The notes under the pieces were generated by a model. It worked only from the letters and a program-made list of their open reading frames with translations. It searched no databases and was not told the DNA's origin. This document shows positions 31,832 through 39,449 of a stretch of 64,000 nt of DNA, one piece after another. The translations under genes were made by a program, and so were the position numbers. How positions within the stretch are numbered: position 1 is the stretch's first letter; each line of letters begins with the position of its first letter. The DNA is from an uncultured Acetobacteraceae bacterium. GTDB lineage: Bacteria; Pseudomonadota; Alphaproteobacteria; Acetobacterales; Acetobacteraceae. Where the stretch lies: NCBI GenBank assembly GCA_943912335.1, contig CALTUD010000003.1, positions 124,001-188,000 of the forward strand, in the 5' to 3' direction.

Positions 31832-32551
31832 TCACGCAAGTCGTTGTCGTTCCAGCGTCTCCCAGCCCTCGCGGATCGCCGCGAGCAGCGCCTGCCGCTT
31901 CAGGCCGGGCGGGATCGGTGGACCGATATCGATGTGCAGCACGCCGCTGCGTTTGATAAAGGCGTTGCGCGACCAGCAGCGGCCGGAATCCGTCGCTACC
32001 GGCAGAACGGACAAGGCGGAATGTGTCACGAGGGCAGCGATTCCGGGCTGCAACGGCACCTGTTCCCCAGCCCGCACCCTCGTACCCTCCGGGAAGATCA
32101 CGATCTGGCGCCGGTCCGTCACGGCCGCGGCGGTATCGCGCAGCAGGTCGCGCAGAGCCTTGGCGCCGCCCTCGCGTTCCAGAGGGATCATGCCGGCCAG
32201 AAGCAGCATCGGCCCGACCAGAGGCAACCTGGTGAGCTCCTTCTTCATCACGTAGGCCGGGCGGGGCACGAGATTCATCCAGACCAGCGTGTCGAAGGCC
32301 GATTGGTGCTGCGATGCGATCAGGACGGGTGCTTCGCCTACGAGATGCTCGAGGCCGGTGATGCGCAACTCCACGCCACAGATGCGCTGCAAACCCTTCA
32401 CCGTCGTTCCGGCCCAGAGCTTGGCGTAGGGAAGCGCCTTTCCAGGGGCGAACCAGCGGATCGGAAAGGCTGCGATGCCCATGATCAGGGTCAGGGCGAA
32501 GAAGAACAGGTTGAACGCCGTCGCGCGCAGGATGGTGGGAAACAGGGTCAC
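31832..32551 (-). CDS. plsC: 1-acyl-sn-glycerol-3-phosphate acyltransferase
   Basis: A 239-residue membrane enzyme that makes phosphatidic acid, the precursor of all phospholipids. The catalytic H-x4-D motif is SQHQSAFDT, the glycerol-phosphate-binding motif is FPEGTR, and PLEREGGAKAL is also typical. An N-terminal hydrophobic helix (LFFFALTLIMGIAAFPIRW) anchors it. It starts at a GTG overlapping the stop of ydcF (GTGA). It is the last gene of the ftsE-ftsX-ydcF-plsC operon. A copy placed next to FtsEX is usual in Rhodospirillales-like genomes. Confidence 0.92.
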   Translation of the reverse strand: MTLFPTILRATAFNLFFFALTLIMGIAAFPIRWFAPGKALPYAKLWAGTTVKGLQRICGVELRITGLEHLVGEAPVLIASQHQSAFDTLVWMNLVPRPAYVMKKELTRLPLVGPMLLLAGMIPLEREGGAKALRDLLRDTAAAVTDRRQIVIFPEGTRVRAGEQVPLQPGIAALVTHSALSVLPVATDSGRCWSRNAFIKRSGVLHIDIGPPIPPGLKRQALLAAIREGWETLERQRLA

Positions 32552-33153
32552 GCGGTCTCTCGAAGATGGGCGCCGCCGGTCAGGCCGAACACGACCAGCA
32601 GCCATTTGGTGTATTCGGAGGATAGCAGCTTCAGCGTACTGAGGCTTGGGCGCGTCATCGCCGGCGGCTGGATCGGATCGGGGATCAGGGTCGCTTCCGG
32701 CAAGGCGGTGCCGATTTCGGCCAAAGCGCGGCGCATGTGATAGCTGGCCGTGACCACGATCAAGGATTCCAGCCCGTTCGAACGCGCCCAGGAGGCGGTT
32801 TCCATCGCATTGCCGATGGTCGTGGTCGCGGCGTGACCGAGTGCGATGCGGCCGGCGTAGCGCGGATCGTCCGGCCGCCCGGCGGCCCGCAACAGATCCG
32901 GCAGTTCGACCCCTTCGCTCACCCCGGAGATCAGCATCAACTGCGCCCGGCCCGCCGCCAGGAGATCGAGTGCGGCGTCAATGCGGCCGGCGCCCCCGGT
33001 CAGCACGACGATCCCGTCGGCCTTGGGCACCGGGCCGGCAGGACGCATCGCCTCGGCGGCGAACCAGGCGAAGCCCGCCAGCCAGCCCAAGACGAAGAGG
33101 GCGGCGAACATGCCCATGCCGCGCAGAACCCAGCGTCGGCGCGACGATCTCAT
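32548..33153 (-). CDS. YdcF/ElyC family (DUF218) envelope protein
   Basis: A 201-residue protein with one N-terminal helix (LRGMGMFAALFVLGWLAGFAWF) and a periplasmic DUF218 domain. Motifs are ADGIVVLTGGAGRIDAAL and later LIVVTASYHMRRAL, the strand with conserved SxxHM. ElyC-type members act on envelope lipid-carrier metabolism in E. coli, but biochemistry is unsettled. The ATG at 33153 overlaps the ftsX stop and the 3' end overlaps plsC, so it is translationally coupled in a cell-envelope operon; the open frame upstream of 33153 belongs to the shadow of ftsX. Confidence 0.88.
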   Translation of the reverse strand: MRSSRRRWVLRGMGMFAALFVLGWLAGFAWFAAEAMRPAGPVPKADGIVVLTGGAGRIDAALDLLAAGRAQLMLISGVSEGVELPDLLRAAGRPDDPRYAGRIALGHAATTTIGNAMETASWARSNGLESLIVVTASYHMRRALAEIGTALPEATLIPDPIQPPAMTRPSLSTLKLLSSEYTKWLLVVFGLTGGAHLRETA

Positions 33154-34133
33154 GGCAGGCGTCGCAGCCACGCCCGCACCGTGAACTGGGCGGTCAGCCA
33201 GCCGATGGTGGCGGCGATCGGCGGAAGCAGCGGCAGGGCGATCCAGAGCGGCATCGGCACGCGGGCCAGGGCGTCGCCGAGCGTTGCGGTCAGATCGCCG
33301 GCGGGCAGAGGCGGCGGTTCGGAGCCGGTGGCGAACGGTGCGCCCAGCCGACACAGCAACAAAAGGAGAGGAACGGAAAGGATCGTACCGGCGATGCCGC
33401 CGGAGAAAGCGAGAACCGTGGTGCGGCGGGCGAAGCGTCCGGCGATATAACCGTCGCCCGCGCCGAGACCATGCACGATCTCGATGGAATGGCGCCTCGC
33501 CGCCAGCCCGGCGCGCGTTGCCGCGGCGACGACGGCGACGGCGACCCCGGTGACGACGAGCAGGGCCAGGGCGGCGCAAGCCTGGAGGCTACGTGTCAAC
33601 GCCACCAGACGCGCTGTCCAGGGCTGGTTGCGCTCGGCTAACGTTCCGGGCGCAGCCGCGTCGAGACGTGCGGCGAGATCGGGCGGCGGCTCGATGCCGG
33701 GCTGGAGGCGAGCCTGGATCACGCCGGGCAGCGACAAGGCCGGGGCAGCAGCGTCGGTCCCGCCCGCGCCACCAAGCCAGGGGGCGAGCAGGGCGGCGAG
33801 CTTCGCGCGGTCGAGCGGGGTTGCGGAGGCAAAGGCGGGGTCGTGCGTCAGGACGGCCAGGGCCGCATCCGCGCGCGATCCGGTTCCGCTGGCGGCCGGC
33901 TTGTCCGCATCCGGTATCTGGATCGTCACGATGGCGGCGGCGCCGTTGTTCCATCGTTGCGCCAGAAGAGAGGCGCCGACCGCCCCGGCGAGGGCCAGGG
34001 CGGCCAGAAAAGTCATGGCGGCGACCAAAGCCGGCAGGAGGCGGTCTGGCATGGCGCGTCGAAGGGCCAGACCGTCCTTGCGGCGCGACAGACGGGGCCG
34101 TCCGGTCATGCGCGTGACGGAGGCGTTAGCCAT
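33150..34133 (-). CDS. ftsX: Cell-division ABC transporter permease FtsX
   Basis: A 327-residue protein: basic cytoplasmic N-terminus, first helix (LLPALVAAMTFLAALALAGAVGASLL), a periplasmic domain of about 150 residues, then three helices near the C-terminus, as in FtsX. FtsEX does not move a solute; it transmits ATP hydrolysis to peptidoglycan hydrolases at the septum. The periplasmic loop is Ala/Pro rich and poorly conserved. It overlaps the ftsE stop by 8 bases. The hydrolase or EnvC-like partner is not in the window. Confidence 0.88.
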   Translation of the reverse strand: MANASVTRMTGRPRLSRRKDGLALRRAMPDRLLPALVAAMTFLAALALAGAVGASLLAQRWNNGAAAIVTIQIPDADKPAASGTGSRADAALAVLTHDPAFASATPLDRAKLAALLAPWLGGAGGTDAAAPALSLPGVIQARLQPGIEPPPDLAARLDAAAPGTLAERNQPWTARLVALTRSLQACAALALLVVTGVAVAVVAAATRAGLAARRHSIEIVHGLGAGDGYIAGRFARRTTVLAFSGGIAGTILSVPLLLLLCRLGAPFATGSEPPPLPAGDLTATLGDALARVPMPLWIALPLLPPIAATIGWLTAQFTVRAWLRRLP

Positions 34134-34797
34134 GCGACACCAAGCGACCGCGCTCCAGCACCAACGCCGGATGGCCGAAGCGGCGCACCAGGGCCTCGTT
34201 GTGGGTGGCCACCAGAACGGTGGAGCCCATCTGGTTGAGTTCTTCGAACAGCCCGATCAGACGGATCGCCTGCGGCTCGTCCAGCGCGCCGGTCGGCTCG
34301 TCGGCCAGCAGCAGAGGCGGCCGGTGCACCACGGCGCGCGCCACCGCGACGCGCTGCTGTTCGCCGCCGGACAGGGAATGCGGCCGAACGTCGAGCTTGC
34401 GTCCGAGACCGACGAAACGGAGCATTTCCGTCACCTCGAGCTCGATCCTGTCTTCCGGCAGGCCATCCAGACGCAGACGGAGCGCCACATTGTCGAACAC
34501 GGATAACTCGCCGAGCAGGCGCAGATCCTGGAACACGATGCCGGTGCGCCGCCGCAGCTTGGCCAGTGCCGCCCGACGGGCGCGGTTCACGGAAACACCC
34601 AGCACCTCCAAATGTCCCGCTGTCGGCTTCAGCGACAGGGACAGCAGACGCAGCAGGGATGATTTCCCGGCACCGGAGGCGCCCAACACCCAGCGAAAGG
34701 CGCCGGCTGGGATATCGGCGCTGATGTTCTGCAGCACGGCGCCGCGATTCGGATCGCGCCCGGGGTAGCGAAGCCCGATTTCGTCCAGAAGAATCAA
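34126..34797 (-). CDS. ftsE: Cell-division ABC transporter ATPase FtsE
   Basis: A 223-residue ABC ATPase. Walker A is GASGAGKSSL, the signature LSGGEQQRVAVARAV, Walker B LLLADEPTGALD and the switch His THNEAL. It begins ILLDEIGLRYPGRD, usual for FtsE. The start is a TTG at 34797 (no ATG at the expected position). It heads the four-gene operon and is divergent from the zinc-ribbon gene at 34870, with only 72 bases between the two starts. Confidence 0.93.
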   Translation of the reverse strand: MILLDEIGLRYPGRDPNRGAVLQNISADIPAGAFRWVLGASGAGKSSLLRLLSLSLKPTAGHLEVLGVSVNRARRAALAKLRRRTGIVFQDLRLLGELSVFDNVALRLRLDGLPEDRIELEVTEMLRFVGLGRKLDVRPHSLSGGEQQRVAVARAVVHRPPLLLADEPTGALDEPQAIRLIGLFEELNQMGSTVLVATHNEALVRRFGHPALVLERGRLVSHG

Positions 34798-34869
34798 GAC
34801 GTTGACCTTGTTAGCGATCGCTTAAGGTTTCGCTGCGAGATTGCCGCGGCCGACAGAAGGTCGTCCCGA

Positions 34870-35319
34870 ATGAAAGTCAGCTGTCCGAATTGCTCGACGG
34901 CATACGAGATTCCGCCGCCGGTGAAGCCAAGACGGTTGCGTTGCGCCCGCTGCGAGACCGAGTGGCGCGAGCTGCCGCCCGAGCCTGAGTTGGAACCGGA
35001 GCCGGCGGAAGAGCCGGTGCAGATCGCGCCCGAGCCTGCCGACGAGCCCCTTCCGGACTTCGAGGACGCGCCGCCGGAACAGCATTCCCCGCCGATCACG
35101 CTGGCTTCGCCGCTGCCGCTCGACGCGATCATGCCGCCACCGGCAGTAAAAAGCCGACACACCGGCACGGTCTGGGCGGTGCTGTGGGTATTGAGCCTGG
35201 TTCTGGTTGCGGCGGCGCTGTTCGCAGCCTGGCATTTCCGCGTCGCGATCGAGCATCTCCGGCCGGAAACGCTGCGGCTTTTCCGGCTGATTCCGGGCGG
35301 TGTCCCGCCGGCGCGCTGA
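34870..35319 (+). CDS. MJ0042-type zinc-ribbon membrane protein
   Basis: A 149-residue protein with an N-terminal zinc ribbon (CPNC-x23-CARC; MKVSCPNCSTAYEIPP), an acidic Pro/Glu linker, and one C-terminal helix (VWAVLWVLSLVLVAAALFAAW). Such MJ0042 proteins lie beside ftsE in many alphaproteobacteria and may be regulators of the envelope; no activity is known. It is divergent from ftsE. The stop is 10 bases from the end of the convergent gene at 35330. Confidence 0.85.
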   Translation: MKVSCPNCSTAYEIPPPVKPRRLRCARCETEWRELPPEPELEPEPAEEPVQIAPEPADEPLPDFEDAPPEQHSPPITLASPLPLDAIMPPPAVKSRHTGTVWAVLWVLSLVLVAAALFAAWHFRVAIEHLRPETLRLFRLIPGGVPPAR

Positions 35320-35329
35320 GCCCGGATCG

Positions 35330-35716
35330 TCACATGCCGCGGGCGGCGAGCGCCGAAAGTGTGGCGCCGATCGCGGCCAGGGCCATCAGCAGCAGACCAT
35401 CGAAGATCAGACCGGAGGGGGTGATCCAGTGGCCGGCGAAATGCAGGCCCGACGGTATGGAACCCGACACGGTGTTGAGGATGTCCCGTGTCTGCGAATC
35501 GGCATCGCCGGACTGGGTCGTCATGGCGCCGACCACTTTCGGCAGCGCCCACCAGCCCACGCCGATCACCAGCAGAAGCGGTGCCAGAAGCTCCGCCACC
35601 TGCTGCAAGAAATAGAACACCACGTGTACGACGCTCCAGGCGCCGAGACGCAAGATCGTGCCGGCGGTCTGCGTGCCGGAACGTCCGGTCCATTCCGTGC
35701 GGGTCGGGCGGTCCAT
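35330..35716 (-). CDS. Small membrane protein of unknown function
   Basis: A 128-residue protein with two or three helices: a long amphipathic first segment (LGAWSVVHVVFYFLQQVAELLAPLLLV) and a second near the C-terminus (LIFDGLLLMALAAIGATLSAL). I know no family for it. ATG 35716 is chosen; the open frame before it is poor in family-like features. It lies convergent to the zinc-ribbon gene and downstream of the GT4 terminator on the same strand, so it needs its own promoter in 35717-35820. Confidence 0.55.
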   Translation of the reverse strand: MDRPTRTEWTGRSGTQTAGTILRLGAWSVVHVVFYFLQQVAELLAPLLLVIGVGWWALPKVVGAMTTQSGDADSQTRDILNTVSGSIPSGLHFAGHWITPSGLIFDGLLLMALAAIGATLSALAARGM

Positions 35717-35821
35717 GCGATCAACTCCAAGTTGCGGCCCGAGCACCGTGTCGTTCCTCGTGCCGCACCTAACTCCGAACCGCAACCGACGGCAACGCGG
35801 CTTTAACGTGACACGCGAAAA

Positions 35822-35848
35822 GGCCGGTGCGCTCACACGGCACCGGCC
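35822..35848 (-). terminator. Rho-independent terminator of the lpxH-like/GT4 operon
   Basis: A perfect 9-bp GC stem (GGCCGGTGC / GCACCGGCC) with a 9-base loop is followed, on the minus strand, by TTTTCG. It lies 73 bases after the stop of the glycosyltransferase gene. Confidence 0.75.
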
Positions 35849-35921
35849 CGCGACATTACCGCGGAAGAGGGACGTTCGCCATGTTCCGGATCAAACGGAT
35901 AGAGCGGTAGACGACCCCGGA

Positions 35922-36995
35922 TCAGACCGGAGCGGAGACCTTCTCACCGTTCATCGGCGCCAGTGCCTGGAGAAAGGTTTCCGCACAGGCGCGCCAGCCG
36001 AAACGCTCGGCATGGGTGCGGCAGGCGGTTCGGTCCGCGTCCAGCGCCGCCAGGGCCGAGGCACGCAGATCGTCGCCCACTGTGCCGACCGCACCGTTGG
36101 TTCCAGCGAGAACGTCGCGCGGGCCGGTGACGTCGAACGCGGCCACCGGCACGCCGGACGCCAGTGCTTCCAGCAGCACCAGCCCGAACGTGTCGGTGCG
36201 GCTGGGGAACACGAACACGTCGCCGCCGGCATAGGCCGCCGCCAGCTCGGCTTCGGAGAACGGGCCGGTGAACACCACGCCGGGGAAACGTTCCTTCAGC
36301 TCGGCGAGCTGCGGACCGCCGCCGACAACGACCTTGGAACCGGGTAGGTCCAGTTCCAGAAAGGCAGGGATATTCTTTTCCACCGCGATCCGGCCGACAT
36401 ACAGGAAGATCGGTCGCGGGATGCCGTGTTCCGTCGCCCAGTCCCGACGTGGCTCCGGGGAGAAGCGGGACAGATCCACGCCGCGCGACCAGGGCACGAT
36501 ATGGGTGAAGCCACGCGCGCACAGCTCGTCGGCGAGGCTGGCGGTGGCGACCATGGTGCCGGCCGAGGCGTTGTGGAAGCGGCGCAGGAAGGCGTAGCTC
36601 GGGCCGAGCGGGAGACGGGTCCGCGCCTGCAGATATTCCGGAAAGCGGGTGTGGAACGAGGTGGTGAAAGCGTGGCCGCGCCGGATCGCCCAGCGACGCG
36701 CCGCGATGCCGAGCGGACCTTCGGTCGCGATATGCAGCCGGTCGGGCGCGAACGCCGCGATGATCCGCGCCAGCCTGCGTCCGGGCAGGATCGACAGGCG
36801 GATATCCGGATAGGTAGGGCAGGGAACGGTGCGAAACCGGTCCGGCCCGACCACCTCGACGACATGGCCCATCGCACGCAATTCCCCGGCGATGGTGGAG
36901 AGCGTGCGGACGACGCCATTCACCTGCGGCTTCCAGGCGTCGGAAACGATCAGGATGCGGCAGGGCGGCGCTGCGATCGGGCGAACATCGTCCAT
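35922..36995 (-). CDS. Glycosyltransferase family 4 protein
   Basis: A 357-residue GT-B fold enzyme. The N-terminal domain opens ILIVSDAWKPQVNGVVRTL, typical of GT4 enzymes such as mannosyl- and glucosyltransferases acting on lipids; the donor-binding half has FLYVGRIAVEKN, VVVGGGPQ and the E-x7-E motif in FGLVLLEALASGVP. It is the second gene of a pair with the phosphoesterase (gap 4 bases). Pairs like this in alphaproteobacteria often make glycolipids from diacylglycerol; donor and acceptor are inferred. ATG 36995 is chosen over an upstream frame. Confidence 0.88.
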   Translation of the reverse strand: MDDVRPIAAPPCRILIVSDAWKPQVNGVVRTLSTIAGELRAMGHVVEVVGPDRFRTVPCPTYPDIRLSILPGRRLARIIAAFAPDRLHIATEGPLGIAARRWAIRRGHAFTTSFHTRFPEYLQARTRLPLGPSYAFLRRFHNASAGTMVATASLADELCARGFTHIVPWSRGVDLSRFSPEPRRDWATEHGIPRPIFLYVGRIAVEKNIPAFLELDLPGSKVVVGGGPQLAELKERFPGVVFTGPFSEAELAAAYAGGDVFVFPSRTDTFGLVLLEALASGVPVAAFDVTGPRDVLAGTNGAVGTVGDDLRASALAALDADRTACRTHAERFGWRACAETFLQALAPMNGEKVSAPV

Positions 36996-36999
36996 GGGG

Positions 37000-37857
37000 T
37001 CAGGCCAATTCCGGAAGAACGATCGGGCGGGACACGCGTCGGGCACGCGAACTCATGAAGGACAGGCGGCGCCGCTCCGCCCAGTCGATCAGTTCGAGAC
37101 GTCCGCCCGCATGCTCGACCAGGGCGGTGCAGCTTTCCACCCAGTCGCCGTCATTGATGTAGAGCACGCCGCTGATCTCGCGCATCTCGGCATGATGGAT
37201 ATGTCCGCACACCACGCCGTCGACCCCGCGACGACGCGCTTCGGCGGCCAGCGCTTCCTCGAACCGGTCGATCGCCTTCACCGCGCCCTTGACCTGGCGC
37301 TTCAACCACGCGGACAGCGACCGATAGGGAAGCCCCAATCTGCGTCGGGCGAGATTGAACCAGCGATTGATGACCAACGATGCCGCATAGGCGCGATCGC
37401 CGAGCAGCGCCAGGAATGGCGCGTAGCGGACGACGCTGTCGAACTCGTCGCCATGCATCACCAGAAGACGACGCCCGTCTTCCGTGACGTGCACCGCGTT
37501 CTCGCACAATTTGATGCCGGCGATCTCCAGACTCATCGGCAGCCAGGCGCGGAACATCTCGTCGTGATTGCCGGGGATGTAGACGATTTCCGTACCGCTG
37601 CGCGCCGCTTTCAGAATGAGACGCAGAACCTCGTCATGATCCGTATCCCAGTACCAGGAGCGGCGCAGGCGCCATCCGTCGATGATGTCGCCGACCAGGA
37701 ACAGCTTGTCGCAGGTGGTGCGCGACAGGAAATCTGCCAGGAAATCGGCGCGGCTTCCGCGCGTGCCGAGATGCAGGTCGGAGATGAACACGGTGCGATA
37801 ATGCGTGCGTGGCTCTGCAACGATCTGGCCGGCCGGATCGAACGGGATGGCGTTCAT
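37000..37857 (-). CDS. LpxH-like metallophosphoesterase (UDP-2,3-diacylglucosamine diphosphatase family)
   Basis: A 285-residue calcineurin-like phosphoesterase. All metal-binding blocks are there: ISDLHLG, GDIIDGW, PGNHDE, MHGDEFD and CGHIHH. It belongs to the YbbF/LpxH-like branch that is frequently paired with a GT4 gene. The true lipid-A pathway LpxH or LpxI could be elsewhere, so participation in lipid A synthesis is a hypothesis. ATG 37857 begins MNAIPFDPAG; GGAGCG lies before it. Confidence 0.85.
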   Translation of the reverse strand: MNAIPFDPAGQIVAEPRTHYRTVFISDLHLGTRGSRADFLADFLSRTTCDKLFLVGDIIDGWRLRRSWYWDTDHDEVLRLILKAARSGTEIVYIPGNHDEMFRAWLPMSLEIAGIKLCENAVHVTEDGRRLLVMHGDEFDSVVRYAPFLALLGDRAYAASLVINRWFNLARRRLGLPYRSLSAWLKRQVKGAVKAIDRFEEALAAEARRRGVDGVVCGHIHHAEMREISGVLYINDGDWVESCTALVEHAGGRLELIDWAERRRLSFMSSRARRVSRPIVLPELA

Positions 37858-38012
37858 CGGTCGCTCCTGCGAACGCGAGACTCGCGATGCACCGGTCCAT
37901 CCCGGCGATTCTGGCCTCGGCGCACACCTCCTACACAACCCATCGTGCCGGTTGCGTGACGTTTGCATGATCTTCACAAACAACGCGCCCGGAGCGTGTC
38001 ATCATCGCCGCC

Positions 38013-38885
38013 ATGCTGGTGATCTACAATCCGACGGCCGGACGACGGCGTGTCAGCCGTCTCTGGACGGTGCTCGACGTTCTGGTGGCGCATGGCGTGC
38101 GGCTGGAGGTGGTGGAAACGCGCCATGCCGGTCACGCAGCCGAACTGGCGCGCGAGGCGGCGCACGATCCCGACGCGCTGGTGGTGGCGGCCGGCGGTGA
38201 CGGCACCATCGCCGAGGTGGCGGCGGGATTGCAGGGCGGGCGGGCGCGGCTGGGCATCATTCCCCTCGGCACGGCCAACGTTCTGGCGCACGAACTCAAC
38301 CTGCCGACCGGCGCGGTGGGGCTGGCCGCCACCCTGGCCTCGAACCGGCAACGTCCGCTCTGGCCCGGAATCGCCAGCTCCACGGAAGGCGAGCGCCTGT
38401 TCGTGCAGATGCTCGGCATCGGTTTCGACGCGCATGTGGTCCATCACATCTCCCGCATCGCCAAGCGCGCGCTCGGCAAGGGCGCCTATGTCGCGCAGAC
38501 CTTGCGCGAGCTGCCGCGCTACGGTTTCGAGCCGATCCAGCTGTTGATCGACGGCGAGGAAGCGGAAGCGGGCAGCGTGATCGTCGCCAAGGGAAGCCTG
38601 TATGGCGGCCCGTATCTGCTGGCGCCGGATGCGCGTCCCGATGAGCCGGGTTTCTCCGTGATCCTGTTCGAACAAGCGGGGATCGGCCCGGCGTTGGTCG
38701 CCGGCGCGGCGCTGCCTTTGAACCGGCTCGGCCGTGTGCCGGGCGCCGTGCACAAACGGGCCAGCGAGATCGTGGTGAAGGGGACGCAGGCCCTGCCGGC
38801 GCAGGCAGATGGCGATCCGGCCGGCACCACGCCCCTGCGAATCACTGATGCCCTCAGCCCGATCTCGGTGATGGTCGCAAACTGA
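38013..38885 (+). CDS. Diacylglycerol kinase-like lipid kinase
   Basis: A 290-residue protein of the DAGK/sphingosine kinase fold. It starts LVIYNPTAGRRR, and has the ATP-site motif VVAAGGDGTIAEVAAGL and PLGTANVLAHEL. It phosphorylates a lipid such as diacylglycerol or works on polyprenyl lipids. It is divergent from the phosphoesterase/GT4 pair, making a lipid-related neighbourhood. No obvious ribosome site precedes the ATG. A hairpin at 38913-38932 separates it from the chemosensory operon. Confidence 0.88.
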   Translation: MLVIYNPTAGRRRVSRLWTVLDVLVAHGVRLEVVETRHAGHAAELAREAAHDPDALVVAAGGDGTIAEVAAGLQGGRARLGIIPLGTANVLAHELNLPTGAVGLAATLASNRQRPLWPGIASSTEGERLFVQMLGIGFDAHVVHHISRIAKRALGKGAYVAQTLRELPRYGFEPIQLLIDGEEAEAGSVIVAKGSLYGGPYLLAPDARPDEPGFSVILFEQAGIGPALVAGAALPLNRLGRVPGAVHKRASEIVVKGTQALPAQADGDPAGTTPLRITDALSPISVMVAN

Positions 38886-38912
38886 TCGGACACCTCGTGT
38901 TACCGGCCGTCT

Positions 38913-38932
38913 GTTGACGCTGCGGCGTCAAC
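38913..38932. terminator. 8-bp hairpin between lipid kinase and che operon
   Basis: A perfect inverted repeat GTTGACGC-TGCG-GCGTCAAC with a 4-base loop, 28 bases after the lipid-kinase stop and 17 bases before the first che start. The T-rich tail is weak (TCTGTCTG). It could also be a regulator site for the che operon. Confidence 0.4.
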
Positions 38933-38951
38933 TCTGTCTGCTCAGGCGGTG

Positions 38952-39449
38952 ATGGACGCGCCGATCGTGATTTTCAGTGTTGCCGGTCGACGCATGGCGC
39001 TGCCGGCCACACGCGTGCGCGAATGCCTGCCGCTGCCGCGACTCGATCGCCGCCCCGGAACGCCGCCGGCATTGGCGGGGTTCTTTTTGCTGGGCGGGGC
39101 AACGATGGCGGTGATCGATCTGGCCGTGCTGCTCGGCCTGCGCGCGCCCGGCAAAATGCCGGAAACGGATCCGCTTTACCGTCCGGTCCTGCGTCTCGAC
39201 GCACTGACACTGCTCGTGGACCGGCTGGAGCAGGTGCGTCGCCCCGACGGCGCCGACGACGAAGCCGAGGCCGATCGGTGGCAGAACCAGTGCGTGTCCC
39301 GGCATCTGCGCGCTGGCGGACCAGTGGCGCTGCTGGATCCGGACCGCCTGCTGCTGCTCGACGAGCAGGCGCGCTTGGCCGCTCTGACCGAGGATGCCGC
39401 CCGGCGCTTTGCGGTCTGGGCCGTTGAAGGCGCCGATGTCGTCGATTGA
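38952..39449 (+). CDS. cheW: CheW-like coupling protein (first copy)
   Basis: A 165-residue CheW-domain protein: IVIFSVAGRRMALPATRVRE, then FFLLGGATMAVIDLAVLLGL, a strand-turn-strand order of the family. It couples receptor and CheA. The length is normal for CheW with a short insertion. It starts at ATG 38952 or at the preceding GTG. Its end overlaps cheR by 14 bases. It is one of two CheW genes in the operon, as in Che3-type (ACF) clusters. Confidence 0.8.
   Translation: MDAPIVIFSVAGRRMALPATRVRECLPLPRLDRRPGTPPALAGFFLLGGATMAVIDLAVLLGLRAPGKMPETDPLYRPVLRLDALTLLVDRLEQVRRPDGADDEAEADRWQNQCVSRHLRAGGPVALLDPDRLLLLDEQARLAALTEDAARRFAVWAVEGADVVD

Noticed and set aside
31697..32740. A 347-codon plus-strand frame beginning in the DnaA-box gap and running through plsC
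   Set aside because: It lies antisense to plsC and part of ydcF, has no ribosome site and its product is Gln/Arg/His rich without a domain.
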